The notes beneath the pieces were generated by a model. That model was not told where the DNA came from. It saw only the letters and a list, made by a program, of their open reading frames with translations, and did not search any database. DNA of 64,000 bases from NCBI RefSeq assembly GCF_001010945.1, contig NZ_LBHB01000001.1, positions 124,001 through 188,000 on the forward strand, written 5' to 3'. Positions 44,358 through 53,682 of this stretch are shown in pieces. Source of the DNA: Aurantiacibacter luteus. GTDB taxonomy: Bacteria; Pseudomonadota; Alphaproteobacteria; Sphingomonadales; Sphingomonadaceae. A program made the position numbers and the translations under genes. The first letter of the stretch is position 1. The number at the start of each line of letters is the position of its first letter.

Positions 44358-45218
44358 TCAACCCTTTGCCACCTCTCCCCCGGTGCGCATCGCCGACCAG
44401 CTGTCTTCATTCGTCGAAACAAGCCGATCGCCGTCTATGCGACCTTCGAAGAAGCGTTGCCCGTTTGCGAGGTCGAGCGTGATATGCAGGCTCTCCCCGA
44501 CCAGATTGACAATGGCGGGCCGGGACACTCCATCGATGGTGGCGGTGCCGCTGACCTGCTGGAACTGCTGGCCGAGATCAAGGATCGCTGTCCGCCCGTC
44601 GAACTCCATCTGCCATGTGCCCGACACATCGGCCGGGATGATCCACAGGTATGCCGGATAACCCGCCACGCGCCGCTCCTCGTCCGGTTCCCAATCGCCC
44701 ATGTCGAATCGATTGCTGACCACACGCGCGCCGGGGCGCAGCTGTGCCAGCAGGCGAGGGCGCAGGCGCAGATTGACTTCCGGGAGCAGGAACAGGGTGA
44801 CGACGTCCGCCTCGCCGAGCGGTGTTTCGAACAGATCCTGTTCGATAAAGTCGATCCGGTCGGACAGGCCGAGATCCGCGGCTTCGTCCCTCGCCTGCCT
44901 GATCAGGACTGGGTCGAGATCGACGCCCAGTCCCGACGCGCCGCGATCGTGCGCCGCGGCGATCAGTATCCGCCCGTCGCCGGTCCCCAGATCGATGAGG
45001 TAATCACCGGCCTCCACCTCCGCCATGTCGAGCATGGCGTCCACCGTGACGCTGCGCGTGGTGACGTAGGGAACATCGAGCTTTGGCGTCAGACCAAGAC
45101 GCTGGCGCACCGCGCTACCGTCAACCGCATAGGCCACCGCGAGCAGCAGGCCGAACACAGCCAGTGCGGCGACGCCGAAGTTCAGGATGCGGCGGAGGAG
45201 GGACGCAGAACGGATCAT
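44358..45218 (-). CDS. Membrane-anchored class I methyltransferase-like protein
   Basis: This 286-residue protein has one N-terminal helix (about residues 12-30) and then a SAM-binding domain with LIDLGTGDGRILIAAA and an acidic GLGVDLDPVLI. The last 90 residues form a separate beta-rich domain without recognised motif. Its membrane tether suggests a lipid or envelope substrate, but nothing in the neighbourhood confirms this. The start MIRSASLLRR is preferred over an upstream in-frame codon. Confidence 0.87.
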   Translation of the reverse strand: MIRSASLLRRILNFGVAALAVFGLLLAVAYAVDGSAVRQRLGLTPKLDVPYVTTRSVTVDAMLDMAEVEAGDYLIDLGTGDGRILIAAAHDRGASGLGVDLDPVLIRQARDEAADLGLSDRIDFIEQDLFETPLGEADVVTLFLLPEVNLRLRPRLLAQLRPGARVVSNRFDMGDWEPDEERRVAGYPAYLWIIPADVSGTWQMEFDGRTAILDLGQQFQQVSGTATIDGVSRPAIVNLVGESLHITLDLANGQRFFEGRIDGDRLVSTNEDSWSAMRTGGEVAKG

Positions 45219-45270
45219 GCTTTCCTGAAGGCTCGCGCAAGATAGTCTGATCGATGCATTGTCAACTTCG

Positions 45271-46698
45271 TCAGGCTGTAACCAGCCCGCTCGCCACGGC
45301 GAGACCAAGGAAGGCGAAGAAGCCCATCGAATCGGTGATCATCGTAACGAACACGCTGGAGGCGACCGCCGGGTCCTGGTCCATACGCTCGAAGGCGACG
45401 GGCACCAGCACGCCGGCCATGCCGGAGACGATGATGTTCACGATCATGGCCGCGGCGATCACCATGCCGAGCGGCGGCGAGAACAGCGCGCCGACGGCCA
45501 GCCCGATCAGTACCGCGATGGTCGCGCCGTTCATCAATGCCACCCGCAGCTCGCGCCACAGGATGCGCCCGGTGTTGGAGCGGGTCAGCTGGTTCATGGC
45601 GATAGCGCGCACGGTGACCGCCATGGTCTGCGTACCGGCATTGCCGCCGATAGAGGCGACGATCGGCATGAGCACGGCGAGGGCCACCAGCTGCTCGATC
45701 GCGCCGCCGAAGAAGGCAATGATGGCGCTGGCGACGACGGCAGTGCCGAGGTTGGCGATCAGCCAGCGCACGCGCGCCGAATAGGCTTCGCGCAGCGGCT
45801 CGTTGATGTCGCCTTCGCCCGCGCCGGACAGCAGCAGCGTGTCCTCGCTCGCCTCTTCCTGGATGATGTGGACGATGTCGTCGACGGTCAGCTGGCCTAC
45901 CAGCCGTCCGCTCTCGTCGACCACGGCGGCCGAGATCAGCGCGTATTTCTGGAAGCGCAGGGCGACCTCTTCCTGGTCCATGTCGACCGGGATCAGCGTC
46001 TGGTCGCGCTTCATCACGTCGGTCAACGCGATGTCGCGCGGGGTCCGGAGGATCCAGCTGAGCTGGCAAGAGCCGACCGGGTGGAAGCGGTGATCGACCA
46101 CGAAGACTTCCCAGAATTCGGTTATGAGGTCGTCGTCGCTGCGCAGGTAATCGATGAGGTCGCCGACACTCATGTGCTCGGGCACGGCGACCAGCTCGCG
46201 CTGCATCAGGCGGCCGGCGGTCTCCTCCGGATAGGCGAGCGCGCTCTCGATGGCGGCGCGTTCCTCGGGCTCGACCTCGGCGAGGATGGCGCGTTGGTCC
46301 TCGTCGTCGAGGTCCTCGATCAGCTGCACCGCGTCGTCGGTGTCGAGTTGCTCGACGATGCCCGCCACCGCCTCGGCGGAAAGCGCCTCGACCATGTCCT
46401 CGCGCACGTAGTCGTTGAGCTCGGCGATGACCTCGCCGCTCATCAGGTCGGTGATGGCGGCAGCCAGCAGGCCGCGCTCGTTCTTCTCCAGCAGCTCGAA
46501 CAGGTCGGCGATGTCGGCCGGGTGCAGAGGCTCGACGAGGTCGTAGGTGCTGTCCTCGTTGTCGTCCGACAGGCTCTCGCGCACGGCGCGCACGAAGGCA
46601 GGGGTCAGCCGGTTCTCGTCGTCGAACTGCTCGCCTTCGCCCTGGACACGCTCCTCCAGCGGGTCGGCGTCGCGCAGGGAAAGATCGGTCTCGGCCAT
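45271..46698 (-). CDS. mgtE: Magnesium transporter MgtE
   Basis: This 475-residue protein has the full MgtE plan: an N-terminal superhelical MgtE_N domain, two CBS domains (about 155-275) and five membrane helices. The pore signature is ASIGGNAGTQTMAVTVRA with downstream PVAFERMDQDPAVASS. MgtE is gated by cytoplasmic Mg2+ through the N and CBS domains. No magnesium riboswitch was recognised in the 113-base divergent gap to the cyclophilin gene. Confidence 0.97.
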   Translation of the reverse strand: MAETDLSLRDADPLEERVQGEGEQFDDENRLTPAFVRAVRESLSDDNEDSTYDLVEPLHPADIADLFELLEKNERGLLAAAITDLMSGEVIAELNDYVREDMVEALSAEAVAGIVEQLDTDDAVQLIEDLDDEDQRAILAEVEPEERAAIESALAYPEETAGRLMQRELVAVPEHMSVGDLIDYLRSDDDLITEFWEVFVVDHRFHPVGSCQLSWILRTPRDIALTDVMKRDQTLIPVDMDQEEVALRFQKYALISAAVVDESGRLVGQLTVDDIVHIIQEEASEDTLLLSGAGEGDINEPLREAYSARVRWLIANLGTAVVASAIIAFFGGAIEQLVALAVLMPIVASIGGNAGTQTMAVTVRAIAMNQLTRSNTGRILWRELRVALMNGATIAVLIGLAVGALFSPPLGMVIAAAMIVNIIVSGMAGVLVPVAFERMDQDPAVASSVFVTMITDSMGFFAFLGLAVASGLVTA

Positions 46699-46811
46699 GG
46701 GCCACGCCCTATGCCGATGGCCCACAAAAGCAAGCGCGGCGGGCGCATCGGCCCGTGACTTTGCCCGGCCAGCGCCTATATCGGCGCGCAGATACTCAAG
46801 GAGACACGACG

Positions 46812-47282
46812 ATGGCCGACCAGAAGCTCACTTTCACCCTCGACTGCGGCGACGGCAAAGGCGGCGACGTCGTGATCAAGCTGCGCCCCGACCTCGCGCC
46901 CGAGCACGTGGCGCGCATCACCGAGCTGGCGAACGAGGGCTTCTACGACGGCGTCAAGTTCCACCGCGTGATCCCCGGCTTCATGGCGCAGGGCGGCGAC
47001 CCGACTGGCACCGGCATGAGCGGCAGCGACAAGCCCGACCTGAAGCAGGAGTTCAGCGCCGAGCCGCACGTGCGCGGCACCTGCTCGATGGCCCGCACGC
47101 AGGATCCGAACAGCGCCAACAGCCAGTTCTTCATTTGCTTCGACGACGCGCGCTTCCTCGACCGCCAGTATACCGTCTGGGGCCAGGTCGAGAGCGGCAT
47201 GGAGCACGTCGACGCGCTGCCCAAGGGTGAGCCGCCGCGCGAGCCGGGCAAGATCGCCAAGGCGACCGTCAGCGAAGGCTGA
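46812..47282 (+). CDS. Cyclophilin-type peptidyl-prolyl isomerase
   Basis: This 156-residue single-domain cyclophilin speeds proline isomerisation. Active-site motifs are FHRVIPGFMAQGGDPTGTG with the catalytic Arg, and SANSQFFICFDDA. It has no signal peptide, so it is cytoplasmic. The ATG at 46812 lies after an AAGGAGA ribosome site and starts the first family strand. An intrinsic terminator follows the stop. Confidence 0.97.
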   Translation: MADQKLTFTLDCGDGKGGDVVIKLRPDLAPEHVARITELANEGFYDGVKFHRVIPGFMAQGGDPTGTGMSGSDKPDLKQEFSAEPHVRGTCSMARTQDPNSANSQFFICFDDARFLDRQYTVWGQVESGMEHVDALPKGEPPREPGKIAKATVSEG

Positions 47283-47311
47283 TAGCTTCGCCGAAGTAGG
47301 GATGCAGGGTG

Positions 47312-47343
47312 GCCGGTTCGCGAGAACCGGCCCCTTTTCTTTG
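47312..47343 (+). terminator. Intrinsic terminator after the cyclophilin gene
   Basis: GGCCGGTTC (47312-47320) and GAACCGGCC (47325-47333) form a perfect 9-bp stem with a GCGA tetraloop, followed by CCTTTTCTTT. It lies 30 bases after the cyclophilin stop, directly before the 3' end of the convergent LysR gene. Confidence 0.85.
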
Positions 47344-47354
47344 GGCTGTCGGCG

Positions 47355-48233
47355 TTACAGCCCGGCCTGCACCAGCCAGTCGTGGAAGATCCGCACGGGC
47401 CGTGCCTCGAGGTCGGCGGGGCGGCAGATGAACCAGTAAGAATAGGGGCTGGCCACGGTCTGGTCGTAGAGCGGGGCAAGGCGCGGGTCCTTGTTCCGGC
47501 GCACGTGATCGTCGTGCATTATGGCGATGCCGATGCCTTGGGCCGCGGCTTCGAGGATCAGCTGACCCGAATCGTAGTGATCGATGGCGGCGGGCTGCAT
47601 CCGCGCCATGCCGAGCGCTTTCTTCCATGCCTCCAGGCTCGCGGGCATGTCGGTGTGGACGAGAAAGGTCTGCTTCGCCAGTTCCTGCGCCACCGGCTCG
47701 TCGCTGAGCTCGTCCACCAGCTCGCGGCTGGCGATGGCGTGGAGCGTGTTCTGGTCTAGCTGCACGCTGTAGAAAGCGGGGTCGGGCTCGATCACCAGCG
47801 CGATGGCGGCATCGAGCGTATCGCCCACCCGGTCGACGAGATGCGGGCTGGTGTCGATGTCGAGGTGCAGGCGCGGATGGGCGCGGCGCAGCTCGGCAAG
47901 CCGCGGGAACAGCCGCTGGGTGCCGAACAGCGGCATCACGCCGAGGCGCAGCCGCTGGAGCTGCAGGTTCTCGCTCTGCGATTCGACCGCGGCGGCCAGC
48001 GCTTCCATGTGCGGCGCGACCGCTTCGTAGAAGTGCCGTCCCTCGTCGGTCAGCCGCATCGCCTGTCCCTGGCGGGAGAACAGCTTGCGGCCGGTGAAGC
48101 TTTCGAGGTTGCTGATGCGCCGCGACAGGGCCGACGGGCTCAGTCCCAGTTCGCTCGCCGCCGAGCGCGCCGAGCCGAGCCGCACGGTGCGGATGAACGC
48201 CTCGAGGGCGCGCAGGGGCGGCAGGCGGCGCAT
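47355..48233 (-). CDS. LysR family transcriptional regulator
   Basis: This 292-residue regulator has an N-terminal winged helix (LRALEAFIRTVRLGSARSAA, then LSPSALSRRISNLE) and a LysR substrate-binding domain. The sequence style is GcvA-like, but the effector and targets are unknown. Neighbours are a convergent cyclophilin and corC on the same strand, neither an obvious target. A palindrome with a T-N11-A core lies about 43 bases upstream. Confidence 0.93.
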   Translation of the reverse strand: MRRLPPLRALEAFIRTVRLGSARSAASELGLSPSALSRRISNLESFTGRKLFSRQGQAMRLTDEGRHFYEAVAPHMEALAAAVESQSENLQLQRLRLGVMPLFGTQRLFPRLAELRRAHPRLHLDIDTSPHLVDRVGDTLDAAIALVIEPDPAFYSVQLDQNTLHAIASRELVDELSDEPVAQELAKQTFLVHTDMPASLEAWKKALGMARMQPAAIDHYDSGQLILEAAAQGIGIAIMHDDHVRRNKDPRLAPLYDQTVASPYSYWFICRPADLEARPVRIFHDWLVQAGL

Positions 48234-48275
48234 GACGGCACTTTGAGTCGCAACGGGCAGTAAGTCGAGCGCTTA

Positions 48276-48291
48276 TTTCGCAGGTGCGAAA
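48276..48291. promoter_or_regulatory. LysR-type box upstream of the LysR gene
   Basis: TTTCGC-AGGT-GCGAAA is a perfect 6-bp inverted repeat containing a T-N11-A core, the LysR-type box. It lies about 43 bases before the LysR start codon, between that gene and corC, which fits autoregulation. This is an inference from the motif only. Confidence 0.5.
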
Positions 48292-48303
48292 AGAGCGCCG
48301 AAA

Positions 48304-49266
48304 TCAGCCGTCTTCGCCCTCTTCGCTGTCGTCGGGAACCGGGGCGTGGAGGCGCAGGCGCGTGACGTGGGTTTCGTCGCCTTCGGTCACCTCGATCGTC
48401 CAGCCGCTGGGGTGGTCGAGCACGGTTCCGGGCTGCGGCACCCCCTCAGCCAGAACGAAGGCGAGGCCGCCCAGAGTGTCGACCGCCTCCTCCACCTCGG
48501 CGAGCTGTGCGTCGCCGACCTTTTCGGCCACGTCGTCGAGCTCGGCGCGGGCATCGGCGTCCCACACGCCCTCGCTGACCTCGACCACCTGCTCGACCGG
48601 GTCCTCGTCGTGCTCGTCCTCGATCTCGCCGACGATCTCCTCGACCAGGTCTTCGATGGTGATGATGCCGTCGGTGCCGGAAAACTCGTCCACCACGATG
48701 GCGAGGTGGGTCTTGTTGGCGCGCATGTCGGCCAGCACGTCGAGCGCGCCGCGAGCTTGCGGAACGTAAAGCGGCTGGCGCATCAGCGTGGTCCAGTCCG
48801 CGGGCGGCGGGGTGCCGGCGGCGATGATGGCGAACACGTCCTTGATGTGCATCATGCCGATCACCTCGTCGAGCTCGTCGCGGTAGACGGGCATGCGCGA
48901 ATGGCCGTGCTCGGCAAAGGTGGCGACCAGTTCGGCCCAGCTGCACGCGGCATCGAGCGCAACGATCTCGCTGCGCGGGATGGCCACGTCGTCGGCATCG
49001 TGCTCGCTGAAATGCAGCAGGTTCTTGAGCATCTGCACTTCGGCGGGCGAGAGGTCGCTGCCGCCGTTCGCATCGTCGCCATTACGGGCGGCATCGCCCT
49101 GATGCTCGTCGATCGCCTCCTCCAGCTGCGCGCGCAGGGAGGTGTCTGTATCCTCCTCGAACAGCCCGCGAATGGCGTTCCACAGGCCTCCGCCAGAGGA
49201 GGAGGCCCTGTTGCTACTGTCCGCGTCTCCCGGCTGGGAGCCGTCCGTTCTTTCGGTGTCGGGCAT
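48304..49266 (-). CDS. corC: CorC-like CBS-pair protein
   Basis: This 320-residue cytoplasmic protein has an acidic N-terminus, two CBS domains (around VAIPRSEIVALDA to HLAIVVDEFSGTDGIITIEDL) and a C-terminal CorC_HlyC transporter-associated domain. CorC-type proteins are linked to Mg2+/Co2+ efflux and were once called hemolysin-like. It follows ybeY by 17 bases on the same strand in the conserved phoH-ybeY-corC order. lnt, sometimes next in other bacteria, is absent here. Confidence 0.94.
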   Translation of the reverse strand: MPDTERTDGSQPGDADSSNRASSSGGGLWNAIRGLFEEDTDTSLRAQLEEAIDEHQGDAARNGDDANGGSDLSPAEVQMLKNLLHFSEHDADDVAIPRSEIVALDAACSWAELVATFAEHGHSRMPVYRDELDEVIGMMHIKDVFAIIAAGTPPPADWTTLMRQPLYVPQARGALDVLADMRANKTHLAIVVDEFSGTDGIITIEDLVEEIVGEIEDEHDEDPVEQVVEVSEGVWDADARAELDDVAEKVGDAQLAEVEEAVDTLGGLAFVLAEGVPQPGTVLDHPSGWTIEVTEGDETHVTRLRLHAPVPDDSEEGEDG

Positions 49267-49283
49267 TGCCCTGTTGCTAGTCC

Positions 49284-49775
49284 TTATGCGGCGTCGATGG
49301 CGGTATATGGGTTGGCAATGCCCATGAGTGCAAGCGCCTTTACCTCCAGCGCCTCCATCGCATCGGCATCGGCCTCGGAAATCTCGTGATCGTGCCCGGC
49401 CAGGTGGAACAGGCCGTGGACGATGAGGTGCGCGGCGTGATGCTCCAGCGGCAGGTCCTTGGCCTCGGCCTCGCGGGCGCAGGTGGCGTGGGCGAGGGCG
49501 ATATCTCCGAGCATCTCCGGCGGGCCGTCGAGGCTTAGATGGACGAGATCGATGCGCTCCAGCATCGGAAAGCTCAGCACGTTGGTCGGCTTGTCGCGCC
49601 CGCGCCATTCGCGGTTGAGCGCGTGCACCTCCTCGTCGCTGGTGAACAGCACGCTGACGACGAGGCGCGGGTTGGCGAGAACGGGCGCGACCGCGGCCAC
49701 CGCCTCGGCGGCGCGCTCGGCGAGGTCCGGCCATTCGCCGGCGGGCCAATCCTCGATGTCGATATCCAGTTGCAC
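49284..49775 (-). CDS. ybeY: Endoribonuclease YbeY (16S rRNA maturation)
   Basis: This 163-residue single-strand endoribonuclease acts in 16S rRNA 3'-end maturation and ribosome quality control. The zinc motif H-G-x-L-H-L-x-G-x-D-H appears as HGLFHLAGHDH. A conserved Arg stretch NREWRGRDKPTNVLSFP is present. It starts four bases after phoH on the same strand, so the two are almost certainly co-transcribed. Confidence 0.97.
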   Translation of the reverse strand: MQLDIDIEDWPAGEWPDLAERAAEAVAAVAPVLANPRLVVSVLFTSDEEVHALNREWRGRDKPTNVLSFPMLERIDLVHLSLDGPPEMLGDIALAHATCAREAEAKDLPLEHHAAHLIVHGLFHLAGHDHEISEADADAMEALEVKALALMGIANPYTAIDAA

Positions 49776-49779
49776 GGGC

Positions 49780-50835
49780 CTAGGGCTTCGCGCTCTCGCC
49801 CTCGTAGGCCTCGACGATGCGGCCCACGATGGGGTGGCGCACCACGTCGGCGGCGGTGAAGCGGGTGACGCCGATGCCGTCCACCCCTTCCAGCCGCTCC
49901 ACGGCGTCGGCGAGCCCGCTCATGCGGTCGCCGCCCGGAATGTCCACCTGCCTCGGATCGCCGCAGACGACCATGCGGCTGTTCTGGCCAAAGCGGGTGA
50001 GGAACATCTTCATCTGCTCGCGCGTGGTGTTCTGCGCCTCGTCGAGGATGACGAAGGCATCGGCCAGCGTGCGCCCGCGCATGAAGGCGATGGGCGCGAT
50101 CTCGATCTCCCCGCTGGCTAGCCGGCGCTCCACCTGCTCGGGCGGCATGCAGTCGAACAGCGCGTCGTATAGCGGGCGAAGGTAGGGATCGACCTTGTCC
50201 TTCATGTCGCCGGGGAGGAAGCCCAGCTTCTCGCCTGCCTCCACCGCGGGGCGCGACAGGATCAGGCGCTGCACGCTGCCAGTGATGAGCTGGGCAACGG
50301 CCTGCGCCACGGCGAGATAGGTCTTGCCCGTGCCCGCCGGGCCAAGCGCGAAGATGACGTCCTTCTTCGCCAGCAGCCGCATGTATTCGCCCTGCATGGC
50401 GCTTCGCGGAGTGATGGTCTTCTTGCGCGTGCGGATCATAACCGGCGGGAGGCCTGCATCACCGGTGATGATGCCGTCGAGGTGCGGCTCGTCCGACATG
50501 GCGATCAGCGCGTCGATGGCGCCTGCGTCCAGTTCCTCGCCGGTCAGCAGCTTCTCGTGCATCTTGACCAGCACGTCGCGGGCGCGGGCCACGCTGTCCT
50601 CCGCCCCTTCCACCAGCACCTTGTTGCCGCGTGCGGCGATGAAGACCCCGAGGCGGTTCTCGATCTGCACGAGGTTGGCGTCGAACTGGCCGAACAGGGT
50701 GCCGAGGATGGCGCTGTCGTCGAAGGCGATCTCGGCGCGGGCGCGGCCGTAATCCAGCGGGCCCTGATCTTCGAGCGTGTCACCGGGGGCGAAGGTGGCG
50801 GAGCGGTATCCGGCGCGGTTTGCTTTGCGGGCCAT
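49780..50835 (-). CDS. phoH: PhoH-family ATPase
   Basis: This 351-residue protein has an N-terminal KH-like region and a PhoH ATPase domain with Walker A GPAGTGKTYLAVAQA and Walker B FVILDEAQNTT, followed by FGQNSRMVVCGDPRQVD. PhoH/YbeZ proteins are RNA-linked ATPases that act with YbeY. The start MARKANRAGYR is chosen because longer in-frame sequence runs antisense to the lipoprotein gene. It heads the phoH-ybeY-corC unit. Confidence 0.96.
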   Translation of the reverse strand: MARKANRAGYRSATFAPGDTLEDQGPLDYGRARAEIAFDDSAILGTLFGQFDANLVQIENRLGVFIAARGNKVLVEGAEDSVARARDVLVKMHEKLLTGEELDAGAIDALIAMSDEPHLDGIITGDAGLPPVMIRTRKKTITPRSAMQGEYMRLLAKKDVIFALGPAGTGKTYLAVAQAVAQLITGSVQRLILSRPAVEAGEKLGFLPGDMKDKVDPYLRPLYDALFDCMPPEQVERRLASGEIEIAPIAFMRGRTLADAFVILDEAQNTTREQMKMFLTRFGQNSRMVVCGDPRQVDIPGGDRMSGLADAVERLEGVDGIGVTRFTAADVVRHPIVGRIVEAYEGESAKP

Positions 50836-50970
50836 GTGGCTTGTGGCGCGTCCTTTCGAGAGCCTTGTCATCACAGATGTAAGACCTGCCGGGCCGCTGG
50901 CAAGCGGGGCGCTTGCATCGCGCCGGGGATAGTCGCATCCTCGGCGCGGATTGCCGCGAAGGACTTTGCC

Positions 50971-51552
50971 ATGACCAAGCTTGCCGCCATCGCCTGCTGC
51001 CTGCTGGTGGCGGGGTGCTCCCCGGGCGAGGAAGGGGAGCCCATGGCATCTGCGTCGGCCACAACCACGGCCGCGCCAACTGCTGTGGCCGTGTCCACGC
51101 GGGAGGAGGACATCGACCGCTTCCTGCTGCATGAATATCCGGAGGCGGGCACGATCAGCTACGCGCTGGCATGGAACGACCTCAACGGCGACGGCGCGCA
51201 GGAGGCGATTGTCTATCCCGTCGGGCCTTATTTCTGCGGCACGGGCGGGTGCAACCTGCTGGTGCTGACGCAGGCCGGGCCGATGTGGAGCAAGGTCGGC
51301 GATACCAGCGTTGCGCGCACGCCGGTGACCGTGCTGGAAAGCGCGAGCCACGGGTGGAAGGACCTGGCGGTTCCCGTGTCGGGCGGCGGAGCACCGACGG
51401 GCCGGGTGGTGCTGAGTTTCGATGGAAAGAGCTACACGGAAAACGCCAGCATGGCACCTGCCGCGCCTGCCGATGCGGCCGGGACCGAGGTGCTGCTGGA
51501 AGAGTCCACAATGCGCGAGGCAGTCGCCGTGCAGGAAGCCGGGCCGGGCTAG
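50971..51552 (+). CDS. Putative lipoprotein with a calcium-loop-like motif
   Basis: This 193-residue protein has a lipoprotein signal ([16 protein letters not shown], lipobox VAGC) and a Thr/Ala linker. The domain that follows contains [15 protein letters not shown], a D-x-N-x-D-G loop like those in FG-GAP and EF-hand-type calcium sites. Two Cys (FCGTGGCN) may form a disulfide. The function is unknown. It is the only plus-strand gene in the conserved miaB-phoH block, and its stop is shared with miaB in a CTAG. Confidence 0.85.
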   Translation: MTKLAAIACCLLVAGCSPGEEGEPMASASATTTAAPTAVAVSTREEDIDRFLLHEYPEAGTISYALAWNDLNGDGAQEAIVYPVGPYFCGTGGCNLLVLTQAGPMWSKVGDTSVARTPVTVLESASHGWKDLAVPVSGGGAPTGRVVLSFDGKSYTENASMAPAAPADAAGTEVLLEESTMREAVAVQEAGPG

Positions 51553-52883
51553 GCCAGTACCGTCCCCCGCAGCGAGTTGGGCCCCGCCTCGGCCAGTTGC
51601 ACCCGCACCATGTCGCCGATCGCCGCGTCGCCCTCGAAGAACACCGATTGCAGCCACGGCGACTTGCCGAGCCACTGGCCGGGCAGCTTGCCGCGGCGTT
51701 CGACGAGGACGTCGCAGGTCTTCCCCACGCTTGCGCGGTTGAAGGCGAACTGGTCGCGGTTGAGCGCGGCCTGCAGGCGGGCGAGCCGTTCCTCCATCAC
51801 CTCGCGCGTCACCTGCTGGTCCATGCTGGCGGCGGGCGTGCCGGGGCGGGGCGAGTATTTGAAGCTGAAGGCGGCGGCGTAGCCCACGGCATCGACCAGA
51901 GCGAGGGTCTCGTCGAACTCAGCCTCTGTCTCGCCGGGGAAGCCGACGATGAAATCGCCGCTAAGCGCGATGTCGGGCCGCACCGCGCGGAAGCGGTCGA
52001 GCAGCGCGAGGTAGCTGTCTGCCGTGTGGCTGCGGTTCATCGCCTTCAGCACCCGGTCGCTGCCGCTCTGCACGGGGAGGTGCAGGTAGGGCATCAGCTT
52101 GTCTACCTCTCCGTGCGCCGCGATCAGCGCCTCTGTCATGTCGTTGGGATGGCTTGTGGTGTAACGGATCCGCTGCAAGTCCGGCAGCTTGGCCAGCTCC
52201 CTTATCAGGCCGTCTAGGCCCTGCGCGTGGCCCGAAGCATTCTCGCCTTCCCAGGCGTTGACGTTCTGGCCGAGCAGCGTGATCTCGCGCGCCCCGGCAT
52301 CGACCAGTCTGGCAGCTTCGTCCATCAGGTCGCTGAACGGCCGCGAGATTTCCGCGCCGCGGGTGTAGGGTACGACGCAATAGGTGCAGAACTTGTCGCA
52401 GCCCTCCTGCACGGTCAGGAACGCCGTCGGATTGACCTTGCGCCGGGCGGGGAGCGCGCCGAACTTGGCGTTGTTCTCCGGCATGTCGGTATCGGTGCTG
52501 CGCTCTCCGCGCGCGGCAGCCTCCACCATGCCGGGCAGTCGGTGATAGGCCTGCGGGCCGACGACCAGGCCCACCGCGGGGCTGCGTGCCATGATCTCCT
52601 CGCCCTCGGCCTGCGCCACGCAGCCGGCCACCGCGATCATCGGCTGACGGCCCGCCTCGCGCCCGGCCTTCACCAGCCGGCCGATGTCGGAATAGACCTT
52701 TTCGGTCGCCTTTTCGCGGATGTGGCAGGTGTTGAGCACGACGAGGTCGGCGTCCTCGCCCTCGGCGGCGGGCGCGATGCCCTGCGCCTCGAGCAGCTCG
52801 CCCATGCGCTCGCCGTCGTAGACGTTCATCTGGCAGCCGAAGCTCTTGACCCGGTAGGTCTTCGGTGAAGCAGTCTGTGTCAT
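51549..52883 (-). CDS. miaB: tRNA-2-methylthio-N6-dimethylallyladenosine synthase
   Basis: This 444-residue radical-SAM methylthiotransferase adds a methylthio group to i6A37 of tRNAs. The UPF0004 domain supplies the auxiliary cluster Cys ([34 protein letters not shown]), and the radical-SAM cluster is [11 protein letters not shown]-terminal TRAM domain follows. It lies just downstream of plsC and fur on the same strand, a conserved alphaproteobacterial arrangement. Confidence 0.98.
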   Translation of the reverse strand: MTQTASPKTYRVKSFGCQMNVYDGERMGELLEAQGIAPAAEGEDADLVVLNTCHIREKATEKVYSDIGRLVKAGREAGRQPMIAVAGCVAQAEGEEIMARSPAVGLVVGPQAYHRLPGMVEAAARGERSTDTDMPENNAKFGALPARRKVNPTAFLTVQEGCDKFCTYCVVPYTRGAEISRPFSDLMDEAARLVDAGAREITLLGQNVNAWEGENASGHAQGLDGLIRELAKLPDLQRIRYTTSHPNDMTEALIAAHGEVDKLMPYLHLPVQSGSDRVLKAMNRSHTADSYLALLDRFRAVRPDIALSGDFIVGFPGETEAEFDETLALVDAVGYAAAFSFKYSPRPGTPAASMDQQVTREVMEERLARLQAALNRDQFAFNRASVGKTCDVLVERRGKLPGQWLGKSPWLQSVFFEGDAAIGDMVRVQLAEAGPNSLRGTVLA

Positions 52884-52895
52884 GAGCCGCGCGCC

Positions 52896-53678
52896 CTAGG
52901 CGTTTTCGACCGGCAAATCCAGCTTGGCGGAGACCGCGTCCTGCGCGGCGGCGGTCATGGTCTTGCGGTTCCTGAGCGCCGCACCTTCGAGCACAGGGAG
53001 GAAATGCACGGTCAGGTCCAAGCGACCCCTGCGGGCGAGGATGCGCTTCACGTTCTGCATCCCCGGCTCGTCGCCCCACCACGCGGTGTCGTGGGCATCG
53101 CCATAGCGAAGCGCAAAGGGCTGGATCGGCACCTCGCCCGCCAGCGGTTCGACCGCCGAGAGCAGCGAGGAACGGAAGGGGAGAAGGGCGCGCCCGTCGT
53201 CGGTCGTGCCTTCGGGAAAGATCACTAGCGGCCGTCCGCCCAGCGCCGCGCGAACCTGTTCGACCTGCTCGCCGATCGATCCGCGCACGTCGCGGGTGAT
53301 GAAAAGCGTGCGGTTCTGGTCGCACAGCCACTTCAGGCCGCCGTGCCCCGCCAGCCCCGCGTGCGCCACGAAGCGCGCCCGCGCCGCGCCCGCGAGGCCA
53401 AGGATGTCTAGCCAGGACTGGTGATTGCCTACCATCAGCGCGCCAGGTGCCGCCGCGCCGGTGGTGTGCAGCCTCAGACCCGCAATCCGGCCGACGCCGT
53501 GGAGGAAGAACGGCGGCACAAGGTCGCGCGCGCCGAACAACTTCACCAGCATGTGCGCAGGAATGATAACCAGCGAGAACAGCACGATGGCCGTCGCTCG
53601 GGCATAGAAGCGCAGCGTCTGGGCGAGGGTGAAGACCGGTGCTTCCCCCTCGGCGGCGCGCGCGGGGGTCTGCCCCAC
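52896..53678 (-). CDS. plsC: 1-acyl-sn-glycerol-3-phosphate acyltransferase
   Basis: This 260-residue membrane acyltransferase makes phosphatidic acid. It has an N-terminal membrane helix (about residues 27-47), the acceptor motif NHQSWLD (N-H-x4-D) and FPEGTTDDG (the E-G-T motif). It lies 12 bases before miaB and four bases after fur on the minus strand, so it is part of one unit. Confidence 0.95.
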   Translation of the reverse strand: MGQTPARAAEGEAPVFTLAQTLRFYARATAIVLFSLVIIPAHMLVKLFGARDLVPPFFLHGVGRIAGLRLHTTGAAAPGALMVGNHQSWLDILGLAGAARARFVAHAGLAGHGGLKWLCDQNRTLFITRDVRGSIGEQVEQVRAALGGRPLVIFPEGTTDDGRALLPFRSSLLSAVEPLAGEVPIQPFALRYGDAHDTAWWGDEPGMQNVKRILARRGRLDLTVHFLPVLEGAALRNRKTMTAAAQDAVSAKLDLPVENA

Positions 53679-53682
53679 GGGA

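Noticed and set aside
46699-46811. A magnesium riboswitch before mgtE
   Set aside because: The 113-base gap has no recognisable M-box or ykoK-type core, and the divergent cyclophilin gene shares it.
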